Positions 17,701 through 26,488 of a stretch of 64,000 bases of DNA are shown here, piece by piece (the first letter of the stretch is position 1; every line of letters begins with the position of its first letter). This stretch comes from Erythrobacter sp. (GTDB taxonomy: Bacteria > Pseudomonadota > Alphaproteobacteria > Sphingomonadales > Sphingomonadaceae): contig JASBTD010000015.1 of NCBI GenBank assembly GCA_030148605.1, positions 1 through 64,000 on the forward strand. The letters are read 5' to 3'. The position numbers and the translations under genes are program-made. The notes beneath the pieces are model-generated. The model ran no database searches. It was not told the DNA's origin and saw only the letters and a list, made by a program, of their open reading frames with translations.

Positions 17701-19404
17701 TCAGGATGCGATCAGATCGCTGGCAAACATGGTGCGCACCGTGCGCTTGTCGATCTTTTGCGTTCCGAGCCGGGGCAATGCCTTGTCTGAAATCCAGATA
17801 TGTTCGGGCAGCGGCACCTTGAACGGTGCAATCCGGCTGAGCAGGTATTCGCGCAGCTCGTCAGCCGTAATGCTCTGGCCCGATTTGACATAGAACACCG
17901 CAGCAGGGACTTCGCCCATGCGGTCATCGGGAATGCCGAAGCAAGAGCATTCGGCGATCGCGTCATGCCCGTAGATCGCTTCCTCCACTTCGATGCAGGA
18001 AATATTCTCGCCGCCGCGAATGATGATGTCCTTCTTGCGGTCAACGATGAAAAGGTATCCGTCTTCATCGAGATAGCCCAAATCGCCGGTGCGGAAATAC
18101 TGGTCATCGGTGAAAGCGGCCTTGGTCGCTTCGTCATTGTTCCAATAGCCGAGGAAGTTCGCGACCGAACGGATGCACACCTCGTCAACTTCGCCTTGTG
18201 CGCGCGGATTGCCGTCATTGTCGAGGATGGCAAGATCAACCAGAGGCACGCTGGCGCGCCCGGTAGAGCCGGGCTTGGCCATGTAATTCTCGTTGAAATT
18301 ACCGCAGCCGACAGCGTTGGTTTCTGTCAGGCCATAGCCCAGCAAGGGGAAGCCGTCGGGGAAGGCCTTCTTGATCTTGGTGACATGATCGACCGGGCGC
18401 GGCGCGCCGCCAGCGGCAAAGCTCTTGCAGCTCGAGACGTCAAACTGGTCACGATCGGGGTGCGTGGCAATCTCGTAGCTCATCAGCGGAACGCCGACGA
18501 AATAGGTGACTTTCTCTGCCTCCATCAGGCGCAGCGCTTCGCGTGCATCCCATTTCGGCATCAACACCAGCTTGCGGGCAATGCCAAAGCTTTGCAGGAA
18601 CAGCGGGACTTCGCCGGTGACATGGAACAGCGGCACTGCGATCAATGCGCACGGTTGCGTGCTGACATCTTCACCGCGCGATTCCATCAGCAGCTTGGCC
18701 ATCGCGCTTTGCGAGATATAGCTGAATACGCCGCTCACCACGCCGCGATGATCGGAATAGGCCGCTTTCGAATTGCCGGTTGAACCCGAAGTATAGAGGA
18801 TCGTCGCCAGATCATCCGGGCCAAGCTCGCCCAGCATGGCCATCGCTGTGTTGCCTTCCGCCCAGACGCTAGCCAAGCCTTCAGCCGGGGTGCTGTCATG
18901 CTCGAACAGGACAATTCGGGCCGAATGGTCAGTGCCTTCAAGTCGCTTGGCACGCCCTGCGTCAGCGAGAACGAGGTCGCATTCTGCCAGGCGGATGCCG
19001 TAGGCGAGCTCGTCACCGCTCCAGAATCCGTTCAGCAGGGTAACGCAGCCGCCCGCCATCACGATGCCCATATAGGCGATCATCCAGTTGGAGGAATTGC
19101 GCGCCGCGATCCCGACACGATCGCCTTTCTTCACGCCATGTTCTGTCGCGAGCCCGTGCGCAACGCAGCTTGCCGCGGCCCAGCATTCGCCGAATGTCAG
19201 CCGCACGTCTCCGTCCACCAGAAACGTCAGCTCTTTATTCTCGTTGCAGAAATGGGCGAAGTAATGAGCCAGGCTTGGCGGTGCATTCTTGAACGAAGGC
19301 ATGGCAACGCCATTGCGTTCAAACGGCACGGTTTCAAAGGGCTGACCTTCTTTCGTCAGTTCGCCGATGATCTTGTCAAGCGCAGTGTCCAGCTCAGTGG
19401 GCAT
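17701..19404 (-). CDS. AMP-dependent acyl-CoA synthetase/ligase
   Basis: This 567-residue ANL-superfamily adenylating enzyme activates a carboxylic acid as acyl-AMP and then as acyl-CoA. The P-loop-like motif is TILYTSGSTGNSKAAYSD, the A5 motif LLGYGLTETNAVG, and the A7-A8 hinge YFRTGDLGYLDEDGYLFIVD followed by RKKDIIIRGGENIS. Near the end a lysine in LGTQKIDKRTVR fits the catalytic A10 lysine. The substrate is probably a fatty or aromatic acid but is not determinable. It precedes glnD by 7 bp on the same strand. Confidence 0.9.
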   Translation of the reverse strand: MPTELDTALDKIIGELTKEGQPFETVPFERNGVAMPSFKNAPPSLAHYFAHFCNENKELTFLVDGDVRLTFGECWAAASCVAHGLATEHGVKKGDRVGIAARNSSNWMIAYMGIVMAGGCVTLLNGFWSGDELAYGIRLAECDLVLADAGRAKRLEGTDHSARIVLFEHDSTPAEGLASVWAEGNTAMAMLGELGPDDLATILYTSGSTGNSKAAYSDHRGVVSGVFSYISQSAMAKLLMESRGEDVSTQPCALIAVPLFHVTGEVPLFLQSFGIARKLVLMPKWDAREALRLMEAEKVTYFVGVPLMSYEIATHPDRDQFDVSSCKSFAAGGAPRPVDHVTKIKKAFPDGFPLLGYGLTETNAVGCGNFNENYMAKPGSTGRASVPLVDLAILDNDGNPRAQGEVDEVCIRSVANFLGYWNNDEATKAAFTDDQYFRTGDLGYLDEDGYLFIVDRKKDIIIRGGENISCIEVEEAIYGHDAIAECSCFGIPDDRMGEVPAAVFYVKSGQSITADELREYLLSRIAPFKVPLPEHIWISDKALPRLGTQKIDKRTVRTMFASDLIAS

Positions 19405-19566
19405 GCCTAATCCTCTCCTTATCTTTTACTTAGGCCGCGTCCGCCGCCTGTCCCTTGTGCTTAACGCGCAAACTGAACAGGGTTTCCCCCAAACCTCGGC
19501 TGTGCCAAAAGCCCGCCCGAACTTGCCTGCCGGACCGGCATGGCCACCTATATAGGGGATCGCTTC

Positions 19567-20493
19567 GTGCTGTCACTACTCGCCGCCTCAGGAATCGCAG
19601 CCAGCGGCGCTGCCGATCCGATTTTCTGGAAAGACCTGGGCCTGGTCGAAGGGATCGACCTGGGTTTCTTCACGCTGCGCTTCTACTCGCTCGCCTATCT
19701 GGGCGGCATCCTGTTTGCCTATTGGCACCTCACCAAGATGCTCAAAGCTCCAGGTGCGCCGATGGCTCAGCGTCACGCAGATGACCTGTTCTTCTACTGC
19801 ACGCTGGGTGTGATCCTGGGCGGGCGGCTGGGCTACGCCGCATTCTATAACCCTTCCCTGTTCACCAGCTTCGAAGGCGAAGGCTTTGTCAGCTGGGAAT
19901 TGCTGCGGATGTGGGACGGCGGGATGAGCTTCCACGGCGGGGTGCTGGGCGTGCTGGCGGCGATTGCCTGGGTCAGCCTGCGCGGCAAGCTCTCCTTCCT
20001 TCGCGTGGCAGACTATATCGCAGTCAATGTGCCGATGGGCATGTTTCTGGGACGGCTGGCCAACTTCAACAATGGCGAGCTGTGGGGCCGCGAAACCGAT
20101 GTTTCCTGGGGCATGGTTTTCTGCGACTTGCCGAGTGTGGCTGGCGAATGTGCGACCACCTATACCGTGCGCCATCCTAGCCAGCTCTACCAGGCCGGGC
20201 TTGAAGGCTTGCTGCTGCTGGTGATCCTGCTGCTGATGTTCTGGAAAACCGGCGCGCGCTATCGACCGGGGCTGCTTGTGGGCGTATTTACCATCGGGAT
20301 TGGTGCAGCGCGCTTCATTAACGAATTCTTCCGGGAACCTGATGCACATTTGGCGCACCGCGTCGTGGAAACTGGATTAAGTCAGGGGCAATGGCTCACA
20401 ATACCGCTGATTCTGCTTGGATTGATTGTAACGCTCTTCGCGATAAGTCGCGACCCGGTGGGAACCGGCGGGAGCAAGCCGGCGCAGGCATGA
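19567..20493 (+). CDS. lgt: Prolipoprotein diacylglyceryl transferase Lgt
   Basis: Lgt moves a diacylglyceryl group from phosphatidylglycerol to the lipobox cysteine of prolipoproteins in the inner membrane. It has about seven membrane segments; the signature is FLGRLANFNNGELWGR, and SFHGGVLGVLAA and RHPSQLYQAGLEGLLL are further family landmarks. I prefer GTG 19567 because GGGGA at 19555-19559 is well spaced. An in-frame ATG at 19540 (9 residues longer) has no ribosome site but cannot be excluded. The stop overlaps the next start (ATGA at 20490-20493), so the two genes are coupled. Confidence 0.92.
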   Translation: MLSLLAASGIAASGAADPIFWKDLGLVEGIDLGFFTLRFYSLAYLGGILFAYWHLTKMLKAPGAPMAQRHADDLFFYCTLGVILGGRLGYAAFYNPSLFTSFEGEGFVSWELLRMWDGGMSFHGGVLGVLAAIAWVSLRGKLSFLRVADYIAVNVPMGMFLGRLANFNNGELWGRETDVSWGMVFCDLPSVAGECATTYTVRHPSQLYQAGLEGLLLLVILLLMFWKTGARYRPGLLVGVFTIGIGAARFINEFFREPDAHLAHRVVETGLSQGQWLTIPLILLGLIVTLFAISRDPVGTGGSKPAQA

Positions 20494-21551
20494 ATGACAA
20501 TTCGCGCGCTGACGATTTGGGCGAGACATTCAAGCGGCTGATCCGCGAGAACGGCCCGATCAGCCTTGCCCAATATATGGGTGAAAGCAACGCGCGCTAT
20601 TACACATCGCGCAATCCGCTGGGTGATGATGGTGACTTCATTACCGCGCCCGAGGTTAGCCAGGTGTTTGGCGAACTGATCGGCCTGTGGCTCGCGGATA
20701 TCTGGGTGCGCGCGGGCACGCCGGAACCGGTTCATTATGTCGAGCTGGGGCCAGGCCGCGGAACGCTGGCATCAGACGCGCTGCGCGCCGCAGAGCGCTA
20801 TGGCTTGAAGCCGCAGGTGCACTTCGTCGAAGGCTCCGAAGCCTTGAAGCAGATCCAGCGCGGCACGGTTCGCGGGGTAACGCATCATGCCGATGTCACT
20901 ACCTTGCCGGATGACGGCCCGCTGCTGATCGTTGCCAATGAATTCTTCGATGCGCTGCCAGTGCGCCAGCTGCTGCGCGCGGCAGAGGGATGGTGTGAAC
21001 GGATGGTCGGGCTTGAGAGCGATAAGCTGGCCTTTGTCTTTGGCGACAAGCCGATGGATGCGGCAGTGCCGCAAAGCTGGCGGCAAGCGAGCCAGGGCAC
21101 TATCATCGAAACCAGCCCGGCATCTGCTGCAATCATGAGCGAACTGGCTGACCGGTTGGCGGCGCAGGGCGGCGCGGCGCTGGTGATCGACTATGGCCCG
21201 CGCGAAGGGCGCTCCGGCTCGACATTGCAAGCGATCAAGGGCCATCAGAAGGTCGATGTGTTTTCCCATCCGGGGAACATGGACCTTACCGCACATGTCG
21301 ATTTCGAAACGCTCGCCAAGGTCGCGCAGCGGCAGGGTGCACAGGTCCTGGGCCTGCAGATGCAAGGCGACTGGCTGACCGCGCTGGGTATCGATATGCG
21401 GATGGAAGCCTTGAAGCGCCGCGCACCCGGCCAAGCTGAGACTTTCAAGCGTCAGCATGATCGGCTGGTGGCCGAAGACCAGATGGGATTGCTGTTCAAG
21501 GTGCTGGGCCTTTCCGGCAAGGATTGGCCGGAAGAAGCGCCGGGGTTCTAG
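20490..21551 (+). CDS. MidA/NDUFAF7-type SAM-dependent methyltransferase
   Basis: This 353-residue class I methyltransferase of the COG1565 family has mitochondrial relatives (NDUFAF7) that dimethylate an arginine of a complex I subunit. The segments GPISLAQYMGESNARYY, DFITAPEVSQVFGELIG, the SAM-binding HYVELGPGRGTLASD and LLIVANEFFDALPVRQ are characteristic. The start ATG overlaps the lgt stop by four bases. It converges on the osmoprotectant transporter gene: both genes share the CTAG at 21548-21551 as overlapping stop codons. The bacterial substrate is not established here. Confidence 0.85.
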   Translation: MNDNSRADDLGETFKRLIRENGPISLAQYMGESNARYYTSRNPLGDDGDFITAPEVSQVFGELIGLWLADIWVRAGTPEPVHYVELGPGRGTLASDALRAAERYGLKPQVHFVEGSEALKQIQRGTVRGVTHHADVTTLPDDGPLLIVANEFFDALPVRQLLRAAEGWCERMVGLESDKLAFVFGDKPMDAAVPQSWRQASQGTIIETSPASAAIMSELADRLAAQGGAALVIDYGPREGRSGSTLQAIKGHQKVDVFSHPGNMDLTAHVDFETLAKVAQRQGAQVLGLQMQGDWLTALGIDMRMEALKRRAPGQAETFKRQHDRLVAEDQMGLLFKVLGLSGKDWPEEAPGF

Positions 21552-23083
21552 AGCCCGACGCGATCTGCCAGCAGGCGCGCGGCTTCATCGGGCGTCAGCT
21601 TGTCTTTCTCACGATCGACCGCAAAATTGGCTTCGCGCATGGCGGTGACATCGATGCTGTCGATAAGTGGTTCAAGCGCCGCGATCAGGGCCGCGTCACT
21701 CGCGCTTTCAGGGCTGACCAGCAGCACTGCATCATAATTGGGGAAGGCCCCGCGCGGATCATCGAGCACGCGCAGCCGGTCTGCCGCAATCCGCCCGTCA
21801 GAGGTATACGCGCTGATCACATCGGTTTCGCCCGATTGCAGGGCGTTGTACATGAATGTTGGCGCAAAATTGCGCTGCTCGGCAAATTGCAAGCCGTATG
21901 CATCGCGCACTGCGATCCATTCCGGACGTTCGAAGAACTCAGGGTCGCCGCCGACGGTCAGTTGCGGTGCGACACGCGCCAGATCGGTCAGGTCTTCGAT
22001 CCCCAGTTGCTCGGCACGATCCTCACGCATGGCAAAGGCATAGGCGTTTTCGAACCCCATCCGCCCCAGAACCAAGGTGCCGCTGGTCTGCCGCTCCCAT
22101 TCCGCGATCTCTGCCAGCATCTGATCGCGCGGCGGATTGTCCTGACGCTTCATCTGGTTGGTCCAGATAGTGCCGGTGTAGTCAACCAGCAGGTCGATAT
22201 CGCTGCTCGCGATTGCGCTATGAGCCACAGCGCTTCCCAACCCGTCACGATATTCGACCTGGAATCCATTTGCCTCAAGCCGCTGCCCGATCAGTCGTGC
22301 GAGCACATACTGTTCCGAAAAACCCTTGGCTCCGATCAGCACGCGGTCGCGCTCGCCGCCGCCGAATTGCGCGAAAAGCGCCGCTCCGATCCCGACGGCA
22401 ACAATGGCGAGGCCAGCCAAAGAGAGCTTGGCCCGCCGCGTGGCGAGGCCTTTTTCGATCATGCCAAGCAGATTGTCTGCAATCAGCGCGAGCCCTGCTG
22501 ACGCGACGCATCCGGCCAGCACCAATGCCCAGTTTTGCGTTTGTAGCCCCGCGAAGATCGGATCGCCGAGGCTGGGCTGCCCGATAGTGGTGGCAAGCGT
22601 GGCTGCGCCAATCGTCCACACCGAAGCTGTGCGGATACCCGCCATGATGAAAGGTGCGGACAGCGGCGCTTCGACTAGCCGCAGCTTCTGCCATTTGGTC
22701 ATTCCCACGCCGTCTGCCGCTTCCAGCACACCAGGGTCGAGATTGGCTTGCGCGGTCACGGCGTTGCGCAGGATCGGCAGCAGTGCATAGAGCGCCAGCG
22801 CCAGCAGCGCAGGCAGGAAGCCGAGCGTTGGCAAGCCCTCGCCGAATATCACACGCAAGCTTAGCAGGATGGGGAAAAACAGCGCGAGCAGCGCCAGCGC
22901 AGGCACAGTCTGCACCAAGCTGGCAAGGCCGAGCGCCACGCGGGCGACAGGCGGTGATCGGCTCGCCCATACCGCGAGCGGGAGCGCGACCACTATGCCG
23001 AGCGCAATCGCAGAAGCCGAAAGCAACACATGAGCGGAAAGCTGCGGGCCAAGGCTTGTCAGTGCGGCCCAGAACCCGTTCAT
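21548..23083 (-). CDS. Osmoprotectant ABC transporter, fused permease and substrate-binding protein
   Basis: This is a fusion of two transporter parts in 511 residues. Residues about 15-215 form an inner-membrane permease domain (LVQTVPALALLALFFPILL, then LVEAPLSAPFIMAGIRTASV, the ATPase contact loop). Residues about 230-511 form a periplasmic OpuAC-type binding domain (VLIGAKGFSEQYVLARLIGQ, DLLVDYTGTIWTNQM, TSDGRIAADRLRVLDDPRGA). The family takes up glycine betaine, choline or related quaternary amines for osmotic protection. The start overlaps the stop of the ATPase gene (ATGA), so the two form one operon. The fused arrangement is known in other OpuB/OpuC-type systems. Confidence 0.9.
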   Translation of the reverse strand: MNGFWAALTSLGPQLSAHVLLSASAIALGIVVALPLAVWASRSPPVARVALGLASLVQTVPALALLALFFPILLSLRVIFGEGLPTLGFLPALLALALYALLPILRNAVTAQANLDPGVLEAADGVGMTKWQKLRLVEAPLSAPFIMAGIRTASVWTIGAATLATTIGQPSLGDPIFAGLQTQNWALVLAGCVASAGLALIADNLLGMIEKGLATRRAKLSLAGLAIVAVGIGAALFAQFGGGERDRVLIGAKGFSEQYVLARLIGQRLEANGFQVEYRDGLGSAVAHSAIASSDIDLLVDYTGTIWTNQMKRQDNPPRDQMLAEIAEWERQTSGTLVLGRMGFENAYAFAMREDRAEQLGIEDLTDLARVAPQLTVGGDPEFFERPEWIAVRDAYGLQFAEQRNFAPTFMYNALQSGETDVISAYTSDGRIAADRLRVLDDPRGAFPNYDAVLLVSPESASDAALIAALEPLIDSIDVTAMREANFAVDREKDKLTPDEAARLLADRVGL

Positions 23084-23871
23084 GACGCGCTGCCTTCGCG
23101 TTCCATCGAGGCAAGGCGCTCGGCTTGCTCGCGTGGCACCGCAACCAGGCCTTGCGCGATCTCGCCGCCTTTGCCAGCCAGTAGGGCTGCCGGGGTTTCA
23201 TCGGCAACGATCTGCCCCGCGTCCATCACCAGTACGCGGTCTGCCAGCAGCAGCGCTTCCGCCATATCATGGGTTACCATGATCGTGGTCAGGCCCAGCC
23301 GGCTATGCAGCGCGCGCACGCGCTCGCCCAATGCATCGCGCGTGATCGGATCGAGCGCGCCAAAGGGCTCATCCATCAACAGCACTTGCGGGTCATTCGC
23401 CAGAGCCCGTGCGACACCGACCCGCTGGCGCTGCCCGCCTGACAACTCATCGGGCATGCGGCTCGCCATGCCGGGGTCCAGCTCTACCAGTTCGAGCAGT
23501 TCAGCCACACGCTCACCTTTCAGCCTGTCGCCGCTCAGCCGCGGACCAATCGCGATATTCTCTGCCAGCGTCATATGCGGGAACAATCCGATCGACTGGA
23601 AAACATAGCCGATTCCGCGTCGCAATTGCGCGGGCGGCAGCTGCGCCACATCCTCGCCGCCGAGAAACACGGCACCACTGCTCGGTGCTTCGAGTGCATT
23701 GACCATCTTGAGCAAAGTGGATTTGCCAGAGCCTGACGCGCCCACCAGCGCCACGAAACTGCCAGCCGCAATTTCCAGCGTAACCTGGTCAACCGCGACC
23801 ACATCGCCGAAGTGACGGCTTGCCGCTGCAAATGCGATCAGGCCTGAGCGAGCTTTCGCGGCGGTTTGCAC
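23080..23871 (-). CDS. Osmoprotectant ABC transporter ATP-binding protein
   Basis: This is the cytoplasmic ATPase of the osmoprotectant importer. Walker A is GASGSGKSTLL, the signature DELSGGQRQRVGVARAL, Walker B VLLMDEPFGALDP, and the H-loop is in TTIMVTHDMAEAL. It lacks the C-terminal CBS pair seen in long OpuCA/ProV proteins, ending soon after LLAGKGGEIAQGL. I chose GTG 23871 (263 residues), since longer frames enter the upstream lipoprotein gene and the first family-like residues begin here. The ribosome site is weak. Four-base overlap with the permease gene. Confidence 0.88.
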   Translation of the reverse strand: MQTAAKARSGLIAFAAASRHFGDVVAVDQVTLEIAAGSFVALVGASGSGKSTLLKMVNALEAPSSGAVFLGGEDVAQLPPAQLRRGIGYVFQSIGLFPHMTLAENIAIGPRLSGDRLKGERVAELLELVELDPGMASRMPDELSGGQRQRVGVARALANDPQVLLMDEPFGALDPITRDALGERVRALHSRLGLTTIMVTHDMAEALLLADRVLVMDAGQIVADETPAALLAGKGGEIAQGLVAVPREQAERLASMEREGSAS

Positions 23872-23887
23872 TAGTTCGGAAATTTGC

Positions 23888-24394
23888 TCAGGCCTCGTCT
23901 TCAGGCGCGATATAGGTGACGGGGCGCAGTTCCACTTCGTGCCCGTCGTCATTGGTGACGCGCAGATTCCCTTCGCGATCCTCGCTGCCGAATTCCCAGC
24001 AATCGCCGGACCGTTCTTCGTCAGCGGGGGTGAAGCATAGCCGCCCGTCTGCAAGCCTTTCCCATGTCCCTTGCGCCCAGGGATCGCCGTTCTTCATGTC
24101 GCGATATGAGCCGTCGGGATCAAGGAAAGTGGTGTAGATGGCGCCATCTTCGCCGGTCACCCGCCATGCTGTACCGGTGAGAGTCAGCGCTTCACTATCG
24201 ACTGGTTCGGCTTCGCTTGGGGGAGCATTCTCGCTGGCGGTTTTCTCTGTCTCAGTCGTTTCGCTGCCTTTGCCTTCCTCACCCGCCGTGTCGCCTTCGA
24301 TCGGGATCTCCGCGCTTATTTCATTTGTGGTGACTGGGCCTTCGCCGCAGCCAGCCAGCGCCAGCGCACAGGCGAGCATGAGAAATGGGCGCAT
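23888..24394 (-). CDS. Hypothetical lipoprotein
   Basis: This 168-residue lipoprotein of unknown function has the signal ACALALAGC (cysteine about residue 16), then an acidic, threonine/glutamate-rich linker (residues about 25-65), then a compact domain with GTAWRVTGEDGAIYTTFLDP, AQGTWERLADGRLCFTP and RSGDCWEF. The two cysteines could form a disulphide. The end domain looks like a small beta sandwich that senses or binds something outside, but no family is recognised. GGAG lies 6 nt before ATG 24394. It is 16 bp upstream of the osmoprotectant ATPase gene and may share its transcript. Confidence 0.75.
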   Translation of the reverse strand: MRPFLMLACALALAGCGEGPVTTNEISAEIPIEGDTAGEEGKGSETTETEKTASENAPPSEAEPVDSEALTLTGTAWRVTGEDGAIYTTFLDPDGSYRDMKNGDPWAQGTWERLADGRLCFTPADEERSGDCWEFGSEDREGNLRVTNDDGHEVELRPVTYIAPEDEA

Positions 24395-24562
24395 CGGGAA
24401 CTCCGGAAAGTTGGGCTTTGACTGCATCGCCGCGCATCCTAGGCGTGCATCGTCGCCGGGCCAAGTGCCTCTACACCATGCGCGGTTTGGTCATTTCACT
24501 TGTAACCGGTTTGCGCGAAGGCCGCGCGCTGTTATGGGCAGATGAGAGGAGATTATTGCACG

Positions 24563-25732
24563 ATGCGCGCCACCCCCGATTTCGATTTCCAGCTTGGCGA
24601 AGCCGCGGAAATGATCCGCGAGAGTGTGAGCCGGTTTGCCGATGAGCAGATCGCCCCGCTGGCGGACAAAATCGACCGCGAGGATTACTTTCCGCGCGCA
24701 GAGCTGTGGCAGCAGATGGGCGAGCTGGGCCTGCACGGCCTGACCGTTAGCGAAGAAGATGGCGGCTTGGGGCTGGGCTATCTCGAGCATGTGATTGCAG
24801 TCGAGGAAGTCAGCCGCGCTTCTGCATCGCTGGGCCTGTCCTATGGCGCGCATTCCAACCTGTGCGTCAATCAGATCCGCCGCTGGGGCAATGACGAGCA
24901 GAAAGCGAAATATCTGCCCGGGCTGATTTCCGGCGAGCATGTCGGTTCGCTCGCGATGTCGGAAGCGGGCGCGGGTTCGGATGTGGTTTCGATGAAACTC
25001 AAAGCCGAGGCGGTGCAGGGCGGTTATGTGCTCAACGGCACCAAATTCTGGATCACCAACGCCACCTATGCCGATACGCTGGTGGTCTATGCCAAGACCG
25101 ATGGGCAGGCCGGGTCGCGCGGCATCACCGCCTTCCTGATCGAGAAGGACGATGAAGGGTTCTCCATCGGCCAGAAGATCGAGAAGGTCGGCATGCGCGG
25201 CTCGCCCACGGCAGAGCTGGTGTTCGACGATTGCCATATTCCGGAAGACCGCGTGATGGGGCCCTTGAATGGCGGCGTCGGCGTGCTGATGAGCGGGCTC
25301 GATTACGAGCGCGTGGTGCTCGCCGGATTGCAGCTCGGCATCATGCAGGCCTGCCTGGACACGGTCATTCCCTATCTGCGCGAGCGCAAGCAGTTCGGAA
25401 AGCCGATTGGCTCATTCCAGCTGATGCAGGCCAAGGTCGCCGACATGTATGTCGCGCTGCAATCGGCCCGCGCCTACACCTATGCGGTGGCCAAGGCGTG
25501 TGATGCTGATCAGACGACGCGCTTTGATGCAGCTGGCGCGATCTTGCTCGCCAGCGAGAACGCATTCCGCGTCGCCGCCGAAAGCGTGCAGGCGCTGGGC
25601 GGCGCGGGCTATACGCTCGACTGGCCGGTCGAGAGGTATATGCGCGATGCCAAGCTGCTCGATATCGGCGCTGGCACCAACGAGATCAGGCGGATGCTGA
25701 TCGGGCGCGAACTGATCGGAGCTGCAGGGTGA
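24563..25732 (+). CDS. liuA: Isovaleryl-CoA dehydrogenase
   Basis: This FAD enzyme of leucine breakdown oxidises isovaleryl-CoA to 3-methylcrotonyl-CoA and passes electrons to ETF. Its 389 residues match the family. Segments RASASLGLSYGAHSNLCVNQ, AMSEAGAGSDVVSMKL and LNGTKFWITN strongly resemble the isovaleryl branch. The glutamate in LDYERVVLAG is at the catalytic-base position used by isovaleryl-CoA dehydrogenases, unlike the C-terminal glutamate of other acyl-CoA dehydrogenases. AGAGGAGA (24545-24552) supports ATG 24563. The matching carboxylase beta gene lies downstream, separated by a foreign-looking NYN gene. Confidence 0.92.
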   Translation: MRATPDFDFQLGEAAEMIRESVSRFADEQIAPLADKIDREDYFPRAELWQQMGELGLHGLTVSEEDGGLGLGYLEHVIAVEEVSRASASLGLSYGAHSNLCVNQIRRWGNDEQKAKYLPGLISGEHVGSLAMSEAGAGSDVVSMKLKAEAVQGGYVLNGTKFWITNATYADTLVVYAKTDGQAGSRGITAFLIEKDDEGFSIGQKIEKVGMRGSPTAELVFDDCHIPEDRVMGPLNGGVGVLMSGLDYERVVLAGLQLGIMQACLDTVIPYLRERKQFGKPIGSFQLMQAKVADMYVALQSARAYTYAVAKACDADQTTRFDAAGAILLASENAFRVAAESVQALGGAGYTLDWPVERYMRDAKLLDIGAGTNEIRRMLIGRELIGAAG

Positions 25733-25774
25733 TGCGGCCAGATTCATTGACTTTGTGCGATTTTGTGCTAACTA

Positions 25775-25843
25775 CACATCATATCACCCACGGTGCTTCG
25801 GTGCTGTGGCGCACGGCGGCCTGCGAGGCCGCCGTTGCTTTTT
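25775..25843 (+). ncRNA. Candidate small structured RNA or leader, two hairpins
   Basis: Between the dehydrogenase and the NYN gene lies a compact structured segment. Hairpin 1 (25788-25809) is a 9-bp stem, including GU pairs, capped by the very stable C(UUCG)G tetraloop. Hairpin 2 (25813-25835) is a perfect 9-bp stem, ACGGCGGCC with GGCCGCCGT, followed by TTTTT. A possible -35 (TTGACT, 25747-25752) lies upstream, but the matching -10 is poor. It could be an independent small RNA, an attenuator for the NYN gene, or simply the terminator of the dehydrogenase. Start and existence of a transcript are inferred. Confidence 0.4.
25813..25843 (+). terminator. Rho-independent terminator before the NYN gene
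   Basis: A perfect 9-bp GC-rich stem (25813-25821 with 25827-25835, loop TGCGA) is followed by a T run at 25839-25843. It ends 11 nt before the NYN start codon, so NYN expression must come from readthrough or from a promoter inside or after it. Confidence 0.85.
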
Positions 25844-25854
25844 GAGGGGGGTGG

Positions 25855-26484
25855 ATGCGTACTCGAGTTTATATCGACGGGTACAATCTCCATTATTCGT
25901 GCCTTAAGCGAACGCCATATAAGTGGCTCAATCTACACCGTTTAGTGGTTGACCAACTTCCAAAGAACCAGATCGATCGGGTTCGATACTTCACAGCCCG
26001 CGTGAGCGCTCGACCTCATGATCCGACACAGCCGCAGCGGCAAGAAACGTATTTCCGCGCGTTGCGAACAATACCGCAAATCGATATTCATTTCGGTCAC
26101 TTTCTGACTCACGAAGTGATCATGCCAGATGCCGCTGCTTGGAATGCGGGAAATTACCTCCCAAGACGGGTGGTCAAGACTGAAGAAAAAGGTTCTGACG
26201 TAAACCTTGGCACGCACTTGCTGATGGACGCATTTGATGGCCTCTTCGATGTTGCGGTCATTATCAGCAATGATAGCGACTTGGCAGAGCCAATACGTAT
26301 GGTCAGACAACGCTTCGGGAAGACGGTCGGACTCCTTGGGCATCGATCGGTTCGTGTCAGCGGAAAACTAAAGCCGTTGGCAAGCTTTATCCGCTCGTTC
26401 CCAACTAGTGCATTGCAAAGAGCACAGTTCCCCAGTCAGATTAATGATGGCAACGGGGTTTTCTCGAAACCATTGCAGTGGTGA
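25855..26484 (+). CDS. NYN-domain (PIN-like) putative ribonuclease
   Basis: This 209-residue protein has a NYN/LabA-type PIN-like domain, a family of metal-dependent RNases. The acidic residues expected at the active site are present: Asp8 in YIDGYNLHY, Asp115 in EKGSDVNLGTHLLMDAF, and Asp140/Asp142 in IISNDSDLAEP. A basic C-terminal tail of about 45 residues follows. Base composition (about half G+C by eye) and codons such as TTA, ATA and AGA differ from the GC-rich neighbours, suggesting transfer. It sits between two leucine-catabolism genes, ending 4 bp before the carboxylase start. A GAGGGGGG ribosome site precedes ATG 25855. The target RNA is unknown. Confidence 0.85.
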   Translation: MRTRVYIDGYNLHYSCLKRTPYKWLNLHRLVVDQLPKNQIDRVRYFTARVSARPHDPTQPQRQETYFRALRTIPQIDIHFGHFLTHEVIMPDAAAWNAGNYLPRRVVKTEEKGSDVNLGTHLLMDAFDGLFDVAVIISNDSDLAEPIRMVRQRFGKTVGLLGHRSVRVSGKLKPLASFIRSFPTSALQRAQFPSQINDGNGVFSKPLQW

Positions 26485-26488
26485 CTAA

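Noticed and set aside
15885-17822. 645-codon open frame on the plus strand opposite glnD
   Set aside because: The opposite strand encodes a complete GlnD with all motifs; the plus frame has no recognisable domain and its openness follows from GC-rich codon structure.
21548-21551. Overlapping convergent stops (CTAG) as a possible frameshift
   Set aside because: Both proteins end at normal family lengths; the shared palindromic stop is simple tight packing.
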